Shown here: piece by piece, positions 34,369-46,394 of the stretch
Numbering within the stretch: the first letter of the stretch is position 1
Layout: each line of letters opens with the position of its first letter
Assembly (NCBI GenBank): GCA_009767595.1
Contig: VSDK01024294.1
Location: forward strand, 111,203-175,202
From: Symbiodinium kawagutii
Taxonomy: Eukaryota; Sar; Dinophyceae; Suessiales; Symbiodiniaceae
Direction: 5' to 3'
DNA length: 64,000 bases
Made by a program: the position numbers and the translations under genes
Notes under the pieces: model-generated
The model's input: the letters and a program-made list of their open reading frames with translations, nothing else
Told to the model about the DNA's origin: nothing
Databases searched by the model: none

Positions 34369-34429
34369 AATGATGCTTACCGACGCTACACAACACTTCA
34401 TAATGCCTCATCTCGATTCATACTGAAAT

Positions 34430-35085
34430 AAATACCCAAAATGATCAGACGAAGTGTTCTGAAGCCACCTGTGCCTTACACGTATTTGCGGACGGTCGAC
34501 CACCTATCTCCACCCTCCTTCTGACTGGTCCACCATCCACAAACGCATTTGACAACAAATCAGATCTTGCTTCAGAAGAGAGCACTAAAAAATAGTTCTA
34601 TATTGTGACTTGCGGAAAAATGATAGTTGTTGTTAAAGTAAAATAAATACATGTTGATAATGAAAATTTATCAAGAAAAATCAAATAATGATATGATGAA
34701 TGACGGTGATTGCTAAGAAAGGCGTCTTAAACACACCTAAATGAATCTAGTTCAACATGTAGCCTAACAATCTTTGGACACTTGATAAGCCTCTTTGTGT
34801 CAAAGCATAGATTTTGAAAAAATCTCATTAACGCTCCGAATCTTGTTGATATCCTCATTGATTGTTGAACTTTGTCTTTGCCCATGGTTAGCTGATGGCT
34901 AGTCATGGTTAACAATGGTCAATAATAGTTAATGATGGTCAACTGATGGTTAATAGAGGATAACAAATGGCTTTATAATAATGGTTCATATTGGAATAAT
35001 CCCTAAGGTATAACCATGGTTTAGAATGACTATTAATAATGATTATGAGCATGACTTTATTAGATTGTAGCCATGGATCCCTAAG
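34430..35085. other. AT-rich non-coding DNA
   Basis: TGGTTAATAATGG vocabulary and A-rich sequence. No supported feature. Confidence 0.4.
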
Positions 35086-35192
35086 GCCCATGGAATGCCT
35101 GGACCCATGCTTCCACCAGCCCCCGCGCTTCCCGGGAAGGTTCCTCCTTTACCGCCGGAGACTGGGAGCAGAGCTGGGCAATGTTTTCCTCA
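35086..35192 (+). CDS. Candidate proline-rich exon
   Basis: Between a weak 3' site (ATCCCTAAG) and a good 5' site (TTCCTCA, then GTGAGTAG) the plus frame reads GMPGPMLPPAPALPGKVPPL, then PPETGSRAGQCF. The GC content is well above its surroundings. Proline-rich linkers carry no family signal, so function is unknown. Confidence 0.35.
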
Positions 35193-35289
35193 GTGAGTAG
35201 TCCCGTGTGAAGGGCCGGGGGCTAAACCTGTGAGATATGCTTGGTAAATTGTCTAAGTAAGGTGGGTTATGACTGGTTTGTATCTAGAA

Positions 35290-35371
35290 GTGGTGGGTTA
35301 TAAGCTATTGTGATTGGTTTATTGATTACCATTGGGTGACTGGAACCCATATTTCAAGAAACCACCATATA
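35290..35371 (+). mobile_element. Family B-like fragment
   Basis: Right end ATTTCAAGAAACCACCAT with ATTGGTTTATTGATTACCAT inside. The left end is degraded. Confidence 0.4.
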
Positions 35372-35372
35372 A

Positions 35373-36535
35373 TCTGGGTAAATAGCCTGGGAGGGTGGAT
35401 TGTATGCCCTCAGAACCATGGTTGGCAACTAGTGTTACAATGTTATAACCCTTACAACCCTGGTTAGTAACCCTTGTAAGCATGGTTCCTAAGCCTTATA
35501 ACCATGGTGGGCAACTGGTTACTGGGTTCACATCTTAGTTGGTCATGACTGAAACCTAGGTGGACAGTAAGTTGCATACTTCTTACAAGGGAATAGATGA
35601 GCTTTCTCAGATCAACATCTCTGCCAATGAGTATCTGACACTTCAGATGGAAAGAAAAAACAATTGGAACAATCAAGGTACCTGTCCCTATCCACCAAAC
35701 ATTGTTCCAAAATCAACATCAATTACTGTACTGGTACTACTCATTGACTACGGTTAATCAACAAGACTTTTACAATAATGAAAAATTTTGATCTTTAAAC
35801 CATTGATTGACCATGAATAAGCTTTTAGCCATCTCATGGTTTATTCGTCATTTGTACTATGAATAATTGTTAATTGACCACTATAACAAGCTATGAATTG
35901 AATCATTTGCGCTATGAATCGCTCTTAATTTATGATTAATCATAATAGCTACTAAATACCATTAACCAGCTAGGTGGTCAATCATAGTAGCTAATATATT
36001 AAGAGCTATTATACTGGTTGTTAACCATTAGTAACCATTAATGAAATGGGTTATAAACCATTAGTAACCATTAGTAGTCCCTTTGTTAATTTTCACCAGT
36101 AGTTATTAAACCGGGTAAAAATTAACTACTGGTTCAATAACCAACTTGACTACTGGTTAAATAACCACTGTTATCAACTACTGCTGATAATCAACTAGTA
36201 GTTAAGTGGGTTATTAACCAGCTATTGATTTTTTATAACTACTGTTATTCACTGGTCAATTACCCACCGGTGACAACCACCATTGACCACGTTCAACCGG
36301 CGCAACCGGCGCAACCGCATGGCAACCTCCCCCGCAACTCGGAACGGTTGAGGTCCATGCTGCTAGGAGAGAGCCTGACCAGCGGTGGATGGCTGGATTG
36401 ATCTATGGTTAGGAATGGTAAACTAATAGTGAGAGTCATGGCTATTAACTAGGAGAGTAATGGCTATAAACTATTATACTAATGTATACTTACTATACTG
36501 ATTGATAGTGATGAATGGTCATAAACAGGGATCAA
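35373..36535. other. Non-coding; ATTAACCATTAGTAACC-type repeats
   Basis: Mostly simple-sequence DNA around TTAGTAACCATT and ACTACTGGTTAA words. A small GC-rich patch at 36285-36390 is open on the plus strand but has no splice support. Confidence 0.4.
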
Positions 36536-36539
36536 TCAA

Positions 36540-37100
36540 TAGTCATTAATGGTTAAACTATTAGTGATTAATGGGGATTAACCAATAGTGATTACTAGGA
36601 GAGTAACAGCTATTATCTAATGGTTATCTAATGGTCATTGATTTTTGGTGAGCAATGGCTATTAATTGATTAATGGTCAACTAATAGTGATTACTAGGAG
36701 AGTAATGGCTATTATCTAATGTACTAATGGTTATCTAATGGTCATTTATTTTTGGTGAGCAATGGCTATTAATAGATTAATGGTTAACTAATAGTGATTA
36801 CTAGGAGAGTAACAGCTATTATCTAATGGTTATCTAATGGTCATTTATTTTTGGTGAGCAATGGCTATTAATAGATTAATGGTTAACTAATAGTGATTAC
36901 TAGGAGAGTAATGGCTATTATCTAATGTACTAATGGTTATCTAATGGTCATTTATTTTTGGTGAGCAATGGCTATTAATTGATTAATGGTCAACTAATAG
37001 TGATTACTAGGAGAGTAATGGCTATTAACTAACGGTTATCTAATGGTCATTGATATATGGTGAGCAATGGCTATTAATAGATTAATGGTTAACTAATAGT
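36540..37100 (+). repeat. Tandem array, alternating ~107/98-bp units
   Basis: Five copies of a unit containing GTGAGCAATGGCTATTAAT, GATTACTAGGAGAGTAA and TGGTTATCTAATGGTCAT. The TTTTTGGTGAGC landmarks are near 36641, 36748, 36846, 36954 and 37052, giving spacings of about 107, 98, 108 and 98 bp. Confidence 0.9.
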
Positions 37101-37152
37101 GATCAACAGTGATGAATGGTCATTAAGAGGGATTCATAGTCATTAATGGTCA

Positions 37153-37185
37153 TTTTTTTGGTGCCCCTATTTTGAGAAACCCCTA
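37153..37185 (+). mobile_element. Family B right-end fragment
   Basis: TTGGTGCCCCTATTTTGAGA followed by AACCCCTAT, without a left end. Confidence 0.45.
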
Positions 37186-37899
37186 TACGGTCAGTCATGG
37201 TTGACATATGGTGGAGAATGGTTGATGCATGGTTGACAAATGGTCATTGAATCATTCATGGTTCATGGATGCATGGTTGATATGTGCTTGATATTTGGTG
37301 AGTAATGGTAAGTACTTGAATTAGTTCATAATATGGTCAAGAAGGGTTGAACATAAGCGATCGGTCGTTTTTCCCATTCTAGGCGAAAAGGGGCAACCCG
37401 TGTAGCAAAGATTGGTGGAGTGAGAAACAAACCAACTAGAAGCTGCCGAAGTTGGCAACAGAAACAACAAAACCATACCATCCACAACCATCACCACAAC
37501 CGCAACCTCGACAGCAACCGCAAACACGAGGACAAAGATACAAAGACAAGGAGGTAGAGCACCAGGAGAAGTATTGAAGCCAACCAAAAAGAAAGTAATC
37601 CCAATCGCTGGGAATCAACCAACGCGCACTCTGGACATGGGTTGCCAGCTTGCGTGTATCTGCAACCAGGTGTCTAGTGCGTCCCGGATTGCAATTCAAA
37701 GTTCACGAAAATCATAATGGCCAGTTAATGTCCAAGAATGGATAGCCACATGACAAACCAAAAGTATCCAACCTGCAACCTACACTCCACCGAAACTAAG
37801 CTGGAAGTGTGGAAATTCCACCATTTATAGCCGGTTTGCCAATTAAAAAAATACTTTACTTCGTGTGATCCCCACCATCACATTCAAATCTGACACAGG

Positions 37900-38545
37900 T
37901 CTGCCTGGCATAGCTTTGGGCATTCTATCCGGCATAGCTTTTGGCATTGTATCTGGCATAGCTTCTGACATTGTATCTGGCATAGCTTTTGGCCTTGTAT
38001 CTGGCATAGCTTTTGGCATTGTATTTGGCATAGCTTCTGACATTCTATCTGGCATAGCTGTTGGCATTCTATCTGGCATAGCTTTTGGCATTGTATCTGG
38101 CATAGCTTCTGACATTGTATCTGGCATAGCTTTTGGCATTCTATCTGGCATAGCTTTTGGCATTGTATTTGGCATAGCTTCTGACATTCTATCTGGCATA
38201 GCTTTGGGCATTCTATCTGGCATAGCTTTTGGCATTGTATCTGGCATAGCTTTTGACATTCTATCTGGCATAGCTTTTGACATTCTATCTGGCATAGCTT
38301 TTGGCATTGTATCTGGCATAGCTTCTGACATTGTATCTGGCATAGCTTTTGGCCTTGTATCTGGCATAGCTTTTGGCATTGTATCTGGCATAGCTTTTGA
38401 CATTCTATCTGGCATAGCTTTTGACATTCTATCTGGCATAGCTTTTGGCATTGTATTTGGCATAGCTTTTGGCATTGTATCTGGCATAGCTTTTGGCATT
38501 CTATCTGGCATAGCTTTTGACATTCTTTCTGGCATAGCTTTTGGC
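37900..38545. repeat. 24-bp tandem array, open on both strands
   Basis: About 27 units of GGCATAGCTTTTGGCATTGT plus ATCT, with scattered substitutions and no length change. All units keep the frame. The plus strand encodes GIAFGIVS repeats (248-codon frame 37865-38611) and the minus strand MPDTMPKA repeats (230-codon frame 37843-38535). Neither has recognised flanking sequence, so coding status and strand are undecided. The octapeptide could be real, since indels are absent over 645 bp, but slippage in 24-bp steps would also keep the frame. Confidence 0.9.
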
Positions 38546-40160
38546 AGGGGAGTTGGGGTCCGGCAGGGAAGGCTGGGCGTGGATGATCGTGGTTGGGGTC
38601 CGGCAGGGTGAGGGACTACCAGAGAGTACCACCGGCACGGCTGTCAGGTGCAGCAACGCAACAGTGCGGCGATGGGTGGTGATCCCTGGGCCTCCTTTCC
38701 GCCGTCCAGAGCTAGGGTTGGCACCTGCAGCTGTGCCACGAAGCACGAAGCATCAACCAACCCAGAGTCGTTGGCCAAAGACTTCACAAGCCCAAGTGGT
38801 TGATTAAGAGTGATTGATAGTGGTTAGTCAATGGTGCTTAATGACCTAGAAAGTTATTCAAGTATTATTCAAGTTTATTTAGTAGATGTTGACCACTATG
38901 AACCCTGAACATTCCTTGACTGTGTAGTACCTAACTCAAGGCTAATCATTCATAAGCCGTAGTGACCATAGTGGTTGCCATTCGCATCAACTAAACGACC
39001 AACCTGTAGTAATTGGCCAATGGGCTTAGAACCATAGTGAGTGGACGTAGTTGATTCAGTACTGTGGTCAGCTAGACGTTGGTTGGGTTACTATGAGTTG
39101 GTGATCACTGTTGTTGATAACCGTCAACAAGTGATAGTACCATGGTTAGCTAGATGGTAATCACTAAATAGTTCTTCAGCCTTAGTGACTAAATACTGAT
39201 AGTTATAGTTAGCTGTTCTCTGGCAAAAAGCCATGCAACGAGTCTTCTCACGGATGTCAACTTTGCTTGTTCTCGCATGGCTCTGGGATGATCATGCTGG
39301 CCCAAACGTGGCAAATCATAAGCTCAGCCCACATAATCACTAGCACGTTCGCCAGAGTGGTTGAGAACTATGCCCATTGAACACCCAGCTAGGCAAACCC
39401 AAATAATCAGCCATTTGCCATTCACTACCAGGAAAAAAAACACAATTGACCATCACCAATCCAATCTAAGCCACAAACACTTTGGCTATAAAAAAATCCA
39501 AGGTGATGACTGTCCGTTGCCTTACCATAACCGTTACGTTGCGATAAGAAAACATCAAGCACGAACCATTCACCAGTGATGTCCCAGGACTCTGCTCCGC
39601 TGCAACGTCGCCTTTGGTGCTCCTGCTCTTGCTGGGCATACTTGTAAAATCAAAACCATTACCTAGAGATGCGGTCGGCTGGTTGCGGCGCCGTCAGTGA
39701 TGAACCAGCTCATGGTAGGTCCATGAACCAGCCATGAATTGAGCAGGTAAACTGGGGCTGGTTCATGAACAAACGGATCTACATTAATTACTGACAATCA
39801 TTAACCATCATTGTTGGTTGTTATCCCCTATTCACCACACATTGTCAAATATTATCAACCAACATGGACCATTATTTGCCATTTCACTTGAGGAACTATG
39901 GCCACTAGTGATGGAACTCCACCAGGGTTCATAACCTACGATGGCTGGATTACCTGAAAACATCCGGAATGATTGACCCCGTTAACAGACCAATGGTGGC
40001 GAAGAAGCACACTCTGGGTTGGTTGACGGGAAAATATGCAGGAAACCCTTGTTTGAACCATCAATTATAGGGATTTCCTATGTGTTTCCTGCGGTTTTCT
40101 TTGGTTTCCTATGGTTTTTATCATCAATTCCAGGGGAAACAAACAGTGACGGACTGGTTG
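38546..40160. other. Intron-like or intergenic DNA
   Basis: A GC-rich patch follows the 24-bp array (38550-38760). A short minus frame near 39590-39640 (KYAQQEQEHQRRRCSGAESW) looks protein-like. The rest is simple-sequence DNA with no decisive splice signals. Confidence 0.35.
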
Positions 40161-40169
40161 GTGGTTTCA

Positions 40170-40290
40170 AGTCCGTGATCCCCAGTGGCTCTCCGTAGAT
40201 CAAACAGGCTGACAACCCGCAGCCTCGGTAGCGGATGGTAGTCATACCCGAACATTCTGAGCTGGTCATAAGGAACCCGTGATTTGTGTT
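40170..40290 (-). CDS. Candidate exon, unrecognised protein
   Basis: The minus frame reads KSRVPYDQLRMFGYDYHPLP, then RLRVVSLFDLRRATGDHG. It ends beside GAAACCACCAACCAGTCC, the family A terminal motif, which would need a GA-type 5' splice site. Composition supports coding; identity is unknown. Confidence 0.4.
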
Positions 40291-41300
40291 GATCAACCAT
40301 CATTCTTTGCTGGCTTCCCCATGTTTGCATGGTATACGCATAGAAAAAATATGCTACGCCATGTATTGATATGTGATGACTCCCTTATCCCCATCTAATC
40401 CAATTACCCGCATTGGTCCATCCTGCATCGGCTGGGCACTGGGCATGAAAGCAACTGCCGTTGTGTTTCGGCTGCTCAGCTGGTGGTCCAACTTTCGCAA
40501 CGGTATGACCAACTATTGCTGACTGATTTTATATTAGACATTATACATATAATATATGAATATATGTACAACAATATTGGCATTATACCAGTTTTATAGT
40601 TCCCTGACTGATTTTACATTAGTTGAACTCATATTCACCAGGGTGGATTAGGTATATACGACCAACCACGCTGATTCAAGAATATAACACCAATCTTTGT
40701 TTTGTGGCCTTGATTACAGTAGTTGGTCTTACAATATTGGTCCGTTGTTGGTTCTATAATCTGGTCTATAACCATAATTGGTATACGTGTTGTTCATTTA
40801 CAAATACCGTACCTGTAAATTGCGTTGTTGACGGGTTTTACATCTTCTTGTATGCGTTCACCTTCTTGTATCGGTTCATTGGTTCTATACTATACCATCA
40901 GATAATGATCATCAACCATTAGTTGGTGACCCTTTGCCGCTCCGTTTTATACCTGCGATTGTTGGTCCTGCTTGATCGTAGATATCAACCAACCAACCAG
41001 TTGGTTTTATGGCTGTCACCCCACCCCTCCTGCTCACATCCCCGTTCACAAAGGTCCATTATCAACTTGACGATAACATCATTACTATACCATCATTAAT
41101 CATCAATTAATATTTGTTGTCTGATCTTGTCTGTAATTGTATCATTACATTGGTTATTACTTATTCATCATCAGCTATTGACCACTGGTCAACCAGTCAA
41201 TATCACTACTGGTCACAATAGAATATAATGATTCATCATTAATTAATCATTATAATCATTACGTAGTATGAGTATTCATTATCTGACCATTTGTTGGTCA
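40291..41300. other. No firm feature
   Basis: TTGGT/ATCATTA-rich DNA. A plus frame at 40623-40922 is rich in Tyr, Phe and Val but has no splice support. Confidence 0.35.
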
Positions 41301-41445
41301 TGACCCATGACATATACCCAACCAGTCCGATTCATGTTGTGTGTCCGTGTTGTGACCTTCTTGGCAACTCCTGAGTGCCACACCAGAAAGCTGTACAGCG
41401 ACCTGTCCACGGTCATCCTCAGCGACCAGTTGGTTGGAAAGCCAC
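41300..41445 (-). CDS. Candidate exon, unrecognised protein
   Basis: The minus frame reads NWSLRMTVDRSLYSFLVWHS, then GVAKKVTTRTHNMNRTGW, with codons ending mostly in G or C. A second minus frame is also open. Boundaries and function are unknown. Confidence 0.4.
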
Positions 41446-41479
41446 GTTGGGTCAGCCATGATGGGTCAGCCATGATTCA

Positions 41480-42446
41480 GCAATGATGTGGATCAAGAAT
41501 AACACATGAATGTGGTGAACAAGAGATGATCTTATTCTTGAAAATAGCAATGATTCAACCATGGAACATGATAATCTAATTTGTAGATAGATTGATAATT
41601 AATAATGATCGAAGAATCGGTTCGTTGGTGTTAAATGATGGTCAAAGGTAAATCATAGTGGTTTGTTAAGGTCAACAAGCTGTTTAACAATGTTTTATAA
41701 TAATGATTGATAATGCTTCATAGTGATTTATTATGTTTGAAATGGGTATTGGTTGGTTCCTGGCTGACTATTTGCGGTCACGATCATCATCACCAGTGGG
41801 CGACGATTGGGATTGGGCTAAGGTTGAGTAGGTGTACAATCTTACAACAAAGGAAATATTTTAGATTATTTTATGACCCTACTCAAAATCTCAAGTCCCA
41901 ATCACAGGCCAAAATCACAGGTCATGATCACAGGTCATGATCACAAGTCATATCTTTGTCCATATTGTTTAATGTTCACCAGGTTCATTTACTAGACAAA
42001 TTGACCTTTCGTGCGATGTAGATATGCCATTGAAGTTCCCTTGCCCAACCTCTGGGTACCCATCCCACCGCTGAGCGGAAACCTTTGGAAGCCTGACCCC
42101 TTCTACTTTCATTCTGCATCCTGCCTCGGTCTAATGAATTGAGGCTTAGGCATAGATAAGAAAGGAACCGGAAGAACCACCTACTGTACTCCTTCTATGT
42201 TTGGTTCTAGTTATGTACTGAACTGGATAGGGTCCTAAGTTCAGTCGTAAGCCCCTACAGTAAATCAAATGACCCTGGGTCAGTGCTGAGTGCTGAACGT
42301 TTCCGATCTCAAAATGATTTGGAAAAGCCTCAGGGGCCAAGCACGAGCAGTATCCTAGCGCTCGCTTCCACGAGGTCAAACATATCCCAAGCATCCTACT
42401 CTTCATGGTTGCCTATCGACAGCCACCAGGTTTGCAACTTCAATAG
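41480..42446. other. Non-coding, no firm feature
   Basis: TGATTGATAATG repeats, then a stretch of average composition with a few short frames (e.g. minus 42146-42406) that lack support. Confidence 0.35.
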
Positions 42447-42555
42447 CTAGCTCGTTGGTGGTTTTAACCCCTACAAAAATATCATATAGTCAACCAACCA
42501 GTCGTTAATAACTAATAGGTAAAATAAAACATGTTAAAAACCACCAACAAGCTAG
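42447..42555 (+). mobile_element. Family A TIR element with extended ends
   Basis: CTAGCTCGTTGGTGGTTTTA at the left and TTAAAAACCACCAACAAGCT then AG at the right. The inverted ends are about 20 bp with one or two mismatches. Confidence 0.85.
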
Positions 42556-42794
42556 TGTGAGAAGAGATCCTGCACATTTGCACAAGTGCGTCAGCAAGAG
42601 TCACTGAAATCATCAGCTCTACAAACTCCGTCCGACAGTCAAGCTATGAGCCGCTGTCAAGGTCCATGTCGGGTCGGCAGTGAACTGCAAGGGACTCCAG
42701 TGTTTGAGACGCCAGGGTTGTGCTTCGAAAGCTGTGATTCGTGAATAACCAGGGGTAAGGCCAGCAGCATCCACCAGCCCAAGGAAGTCCTCTC

Positions 42795-42891
42795 CTCGTT
42801 GGTGGTTTCAACCCCGCTGAAAAAAATTAGTCAACCAACCATTTGCTAATGATTTCTACGGAAAATAAAAAATGTTTGAAACCACCAACCG
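42795..42891 (+). mobile_element. Family A TIR element
   Basis: CTCGTTGGTGGTTTCAACCC at the left, GAAAAAAATTAGTCAACCAA inside, ATGTTTGAAACCACCAACCG at the right. Confidence 0.85.
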
Positions 42892-42974
42892 ACCCAAACC
42901 CACCCACCGAGCCAAGTGCCACCACCGACCTTCCCGTTGCGGGGTGACTTTCCAGGCCAGGCGCTACCAGGAAT

Positions 42975-43048
42975 NNNNNNNNNNNNNNNNNNNNNNNNNN
43001 NNNNNNNNNNNNNNNNNNNNNNNNNNNNNNNNNNNNNNNNNNNNNNNN
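42975..43048. other. Assembly gap (74 N)
   Basis: Run of 74 undetermined bases. AGGAAT occurs on both sides (CAGGAAT before, AGGAATGCC after), so the flanks may overlap and the gap may be artificial. Confidence 0.95.
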
Positions 43049-43156
43049 AGGAATGCCCTGATCTTCTGCAGATGACTCTTCTGCTTCGTGAGAAGGTCTT
43101 TGATCAAGTCCTCGCAGTGTCCAAGAAGATTTGGACACCCCGAGCGTCTTGTTGGT
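43049..43156. CDS. Candidate exon at gap edge, strand uncertain
   Basis: Plus reads PDLLQMTLLLREKVFDQVLA, then VSKKIWTPRAS. Minus reads CPNLLGHCEDLIKDLLTKQK, then SHLQKIRAF. Both are protein-like and the gap removes one boundary. Confidence 0.35.
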
Positions 43157-43159
43157 AGA

Positions 43160-43803
43160 TGACGACGGATCGTGATGACTGTCAATACGGCTGGATGTGC
43201 AGCTGGGGTTAGGACTGGGAATTCACCATAGTGAGTAACCTTGTACCGTTAGGAACCAGTTACTAAGTGGGGATTCAAATACAAATATGCAACAATCATG
43301 GTTGACAAGGGGTCAGAAACATGAGAGAAGAAAATGGCGATACTTCAGTTCAATCGTTGTCTATGATAACAAATAGTCATGGTATGTCATGGTCAAATAT
43401 GATAGTTGGTGGCTGAAAGCAGTTGGTTTTCTGGTGAACAGTGGTTATAGGATGGCCAATGGTGGTTTGAGCGGTTTCACCAGGTGAGGTAATAATGGTT
43501 GGCAGTAGTTCACCCTTCTTAATAATGGTTGATACTCGTTGATCCCCAACTCAAACCCCACTATCTGTCCAGCTTTGGGGGTCAAGTCAGCAAATTTTGA
43601 ATGATTTTATGCTTGCTGGTGTCTAACCATGCTGGGTGGATATACAGTGGTGAATTGATACTTAATCAATGGTCAATCTTGGTTCAGACTGGTTCTGATC
43701 AACTCATGGCGAATGATTGATGTCCGATACAGTTCCATGCCATTAAAACCACTGACCATGATATAAATTCAATGGTCAATATCACATACTATACTATTCA
43801 AAG
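43160..43803. other. Non-coding, no firm feature
   Basis: TGGTTGACAAG/ATGGTCAAT simple-sequence DNA only. Confidence 0.4.
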
Positions 43804-43905
43804 CTGGTTGGTGGTGCTCACCACCCCTATGAAAAAATCTTAGTCAACCAACCATATCTTAATGATTACTAGGGAAAATAAAACATGTTCGAAACCACCA
43901 ACTAG
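43804..43905 (+). mobile_element. Family A TIR element
   Basis: CTGGTTGGTGGTGCTCACCA at the left, CTTAGTCAACCAACCATATC inside, TGTTCGAAACCACCAACTAG at the right. Confidence 0.85.
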
Positions 43906-44069
43906 AAAGTGTGTTGGCAGGTTCCGTATAGCTCCCTCTCAGTTGAATGGTACCCAAGGTGGCCGTCTTGAAGGACTCACCTTCTGTTGGCCGTGGCAGT
44001 TCCGGCTGAGTTCCATTTCGTTTCCACAATCAATGCAGCCTGACACATGAGTCCTTATCAATTTATTAT

Positions 44070-44112
44070 ATATGCGGGTTTCTCAAGCCATAGGGGACCC
44101 CCGGAATGGTTG
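44070..44112 (+). mobile_element. Family B left-end fragment
   Basis: ATGCGGGTTTCTCAAGCCAT then AGGGGACCCCCGGAATGG, without a right end. Confidence 0.45.
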
Positions 44113-44185
44113 GTTCTCTCCTAAAGATGGTCAATCATGGATGAGTATCTATCGTATAGTTCTGTGAGTGTCATTCTGTTCCTAC

Positions 44186-44294
44186 AATTGGGTGTTTCTC
44201 AAAATAGGGGTACCCCCAAATCATCCATTACTAGTCATTTATGATAGTAAACCAGGCATTTTTGGAGGTCCCCCATTTTAAGAAACCACCAATT
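44186..44294 (+). mobile_element. Family B TIR element bounded by CAATTG
   Basis: CAATTGGGTGTTTCTCAAAA at the left and TTTTAAGAAACCACCAATTG at the right. The interior has GGGGTACCCCCAAATCATCC and AGTAAACCAGGCATTTTTGG. Confidence 0.85.
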
Positions 44295-44404
44295 GAGGTT
44301 GGGTTCTCGCAACCAGAAAATCAATGGCTGTTTTGCCAGCTCTTTTTTGATGATCCATCTCGGGGTGTTCCGTTTCTTGCTTAGAACTTAGAACACTCCG
44401 CTTG

Positions 44405-44491
44405 TAGCTCCAAATCGTTCCCGCTTTAAAGGGTTTATGGATACCCCTAGCAGGCCCTAGCTCCAAATCGCTCCCTCCCAACCAACAGCTA
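44405..44491. mobile_element. Family H-related element
   Basis: TAGCTCCAAATCGTTCCCGC and a second TAGCTCCAAATCGCTCCC, ending CTCCCAACCAACAGCTA. It shares CTCCAAAT and CTCCCAACCA with 34049-34123. Confidence 0.45.
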
Positions 44492-44699
44492 GTCATGAAG
44501 TATTCATAAACTCTTCGACCACCAGTATTAACCCTCACCACTCGTGAACCCACCATTCACCCATCATCAACCATCATGTAATCATCCAATCATCATCTAC
44601 CGAACCTTGCCTATCATTAACCATTCTCAACTAGTAACCAGCTGATGCACCATCCTCAACCATCATTTCATCATCATTTCACGGTCACTAGCGGCGCAT

Positions 44700-44913
44700 C
44701 ATCACCCACCAACCATGACCGCCCCATGACCAGCACCGCGCGGGCGCGCCATGGCGCGCCCAGCTCGCCGTGCTCGTCCCCGGCGGTGGCTCTCCTGCGA
44801 GCCCAGCTCGCCGAGGCCCACCGGACCCCCGCGACGCGACTTCAGCAGCCTGGCCCGCGACTTCAGCAGGGCGCGTCCCGGAACCGAAGTCGTTGCGCTG
44901 GTGACGCAACCAG
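44700..44913 (+). CDS. Candidate GC-rich exon
   Basis: A ~210-bp island of very high GC in AT-rich DNA, ending in a consensus 5' splice site (GCAACCAG, then GTGAGGGG). The frame reaching that site reads PPRRDFSSLARDFSRARPGT, then EVVALVTQP, and includes a 7-residue duplication (RDFSSLA/RDFSRAR). Other frames and the minus strand are also open, because GC-rich DNA has few stops. Function is unknown. Confidence 0.4.
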
Positions 44914-44934
44914 GTGAGGGGATGGGGAAGAACT

Positions 44935-45375
44935 AATGGCTACGTAATGGTTAAACTAATTAGTTAGTAATGGTTTAAGTAATGGCTAATGGTTAATGAT
45001 CAAGAAATGGTTGTTAGTAATGGTTTAAGTAATGGTAAGTCTCTAATGGCTAATGGTAATCTACTTATGGTTGCGAATGGTAATAATTAGTAATGGTCAA
45101 GTAATGGCTACGCTGATGGTTTAGTAATGGTTACCTAATGCTATAATAACCGTCCTGTAACCATTTCAATTGTTGAAACCATGTTAACTATGGGAAAGGA
45201 TTAGAACCTGTAGGAGTGGTGGTTATTGATTATGGTTGGTGATGGTGGTTATTGACTATGGTTGCGATTGCTGGTTATTGAATATGGTTAGTCATGGTGG
45301 TTATTGATTATGGTTAGTGATGGTGGTGATTGATTGTGGTTAGCGATGGTGGTTGTTGATTACGGTGAAATCGTG
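44935..45375 (+). repeat. TAATGGTTAAGTAATGGC / GGTTATTGATTATGG simple repeats
   Basis: First TAATGGTTTAAGTAATGGCT words, then 27-30 bp units around GATGGTGGTTATTGATTATG. Non-coding. Confidence 0.75.
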
Positions 45376-45895
45376 GTCAATCCAACAATGGTGAATGATA
45401 ACAATATACAACAATTGTTGAATGGAACCAGGATTATTAGCAACCAGTTCATGGCTAATGATGGTGAGGTATGGTGAATAGTTATCATTGATATATACCT
45501 GTTTGTGGTTAATGGCTACTGGTTTATGATGACTAATGAATGGCTTAATGATGGTTGGTGATCGTTAATACAATCGATGATTGATAACGGTGGAAATGGT
45601 AAGTAGTGATTTATTCTTAACCAACACTGACGTTCACCATCATTGAAATTTACCAGTCACCACATGGCTCATGGTTTTGCAACCTGTAGGATTATCATAA
45701 CATACATAATGGCTATTGAAGGTTGAGTATGGTGAACAATTATTATACCCTACAAAATGGTTGGCTCATGATGATTCATCAAAGTCAACACTTCAGTGAA
45801 TGGTGTTTGGTCCACATTTTACTAATCCTTTGGCTCATGGTCTTGTAACTATCGGATCGTTACTGGTAAATGATGGTAAATCAATGGTGACTCAT
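45376..45895. other. Non-coding, no firm feature
   Basis: Continuation of TGATGGT-type vocabulary. No supported gene or element. Confidence 0.45.
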
Positions 45896-46001
45896 TTGGG
45901 TGTTTCTCAAAATAGGGGTACCCCCAAATCATCCATTTTTAGCCATTTATAGTAATAAACCAGCCGTTTTGGGGGTTCCCTATTTTGAGAAACCACCATT
46001 T
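45896..46001 (+). mobile_element. Family B TIR element
   Basis: TTGGGTGTTTCTCAAAATAG and GGGTACCCCCAAATCATCC at the left; TTCCCTATTTTGAGAAACCA then CCAT at the right. Closely similar to 44186-44294. Confidence 0.9.
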
Positions 46002-46394
46002 GTTTTTAATCAGCAGGGAATGAGGCAAGGCAGTCGGTAGTGATTGATGGCTGGCTAGCCAACTGGTTGGTTGGTTGGTTAAGCAAACAAGTGACGAATG
46101 ATCAACTGGTGATCATTGAGACGATTAAGCAAAACTATTGTGAATAGTGGTTGATAAAAAAACTATGCTTCACTTACTGATGATCAACCTCTCAACTAGG
46201 GGCCAACTATGGCTGTGAACCACCTATTGATAGTGGTATGTAATGGTTATTTGTGGTCAACCACAATAAAAACCAATTGATAGGTAGCCAGGATTCCAAG
46301 CTTCCCGTTGGTCAGGAATTTCGCTGTCATTGCCACGCGTAGAATTGGAAAGCGCCCTTCCCTGAAAACATGAAACTGCCAATGGAAAGACCAG

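Noticed and set aside
37843..38611. CRISPR-like array
   Set aside because: The 24-bp units are contiguous tandem repeats without spacers, in a eukaryotic context.
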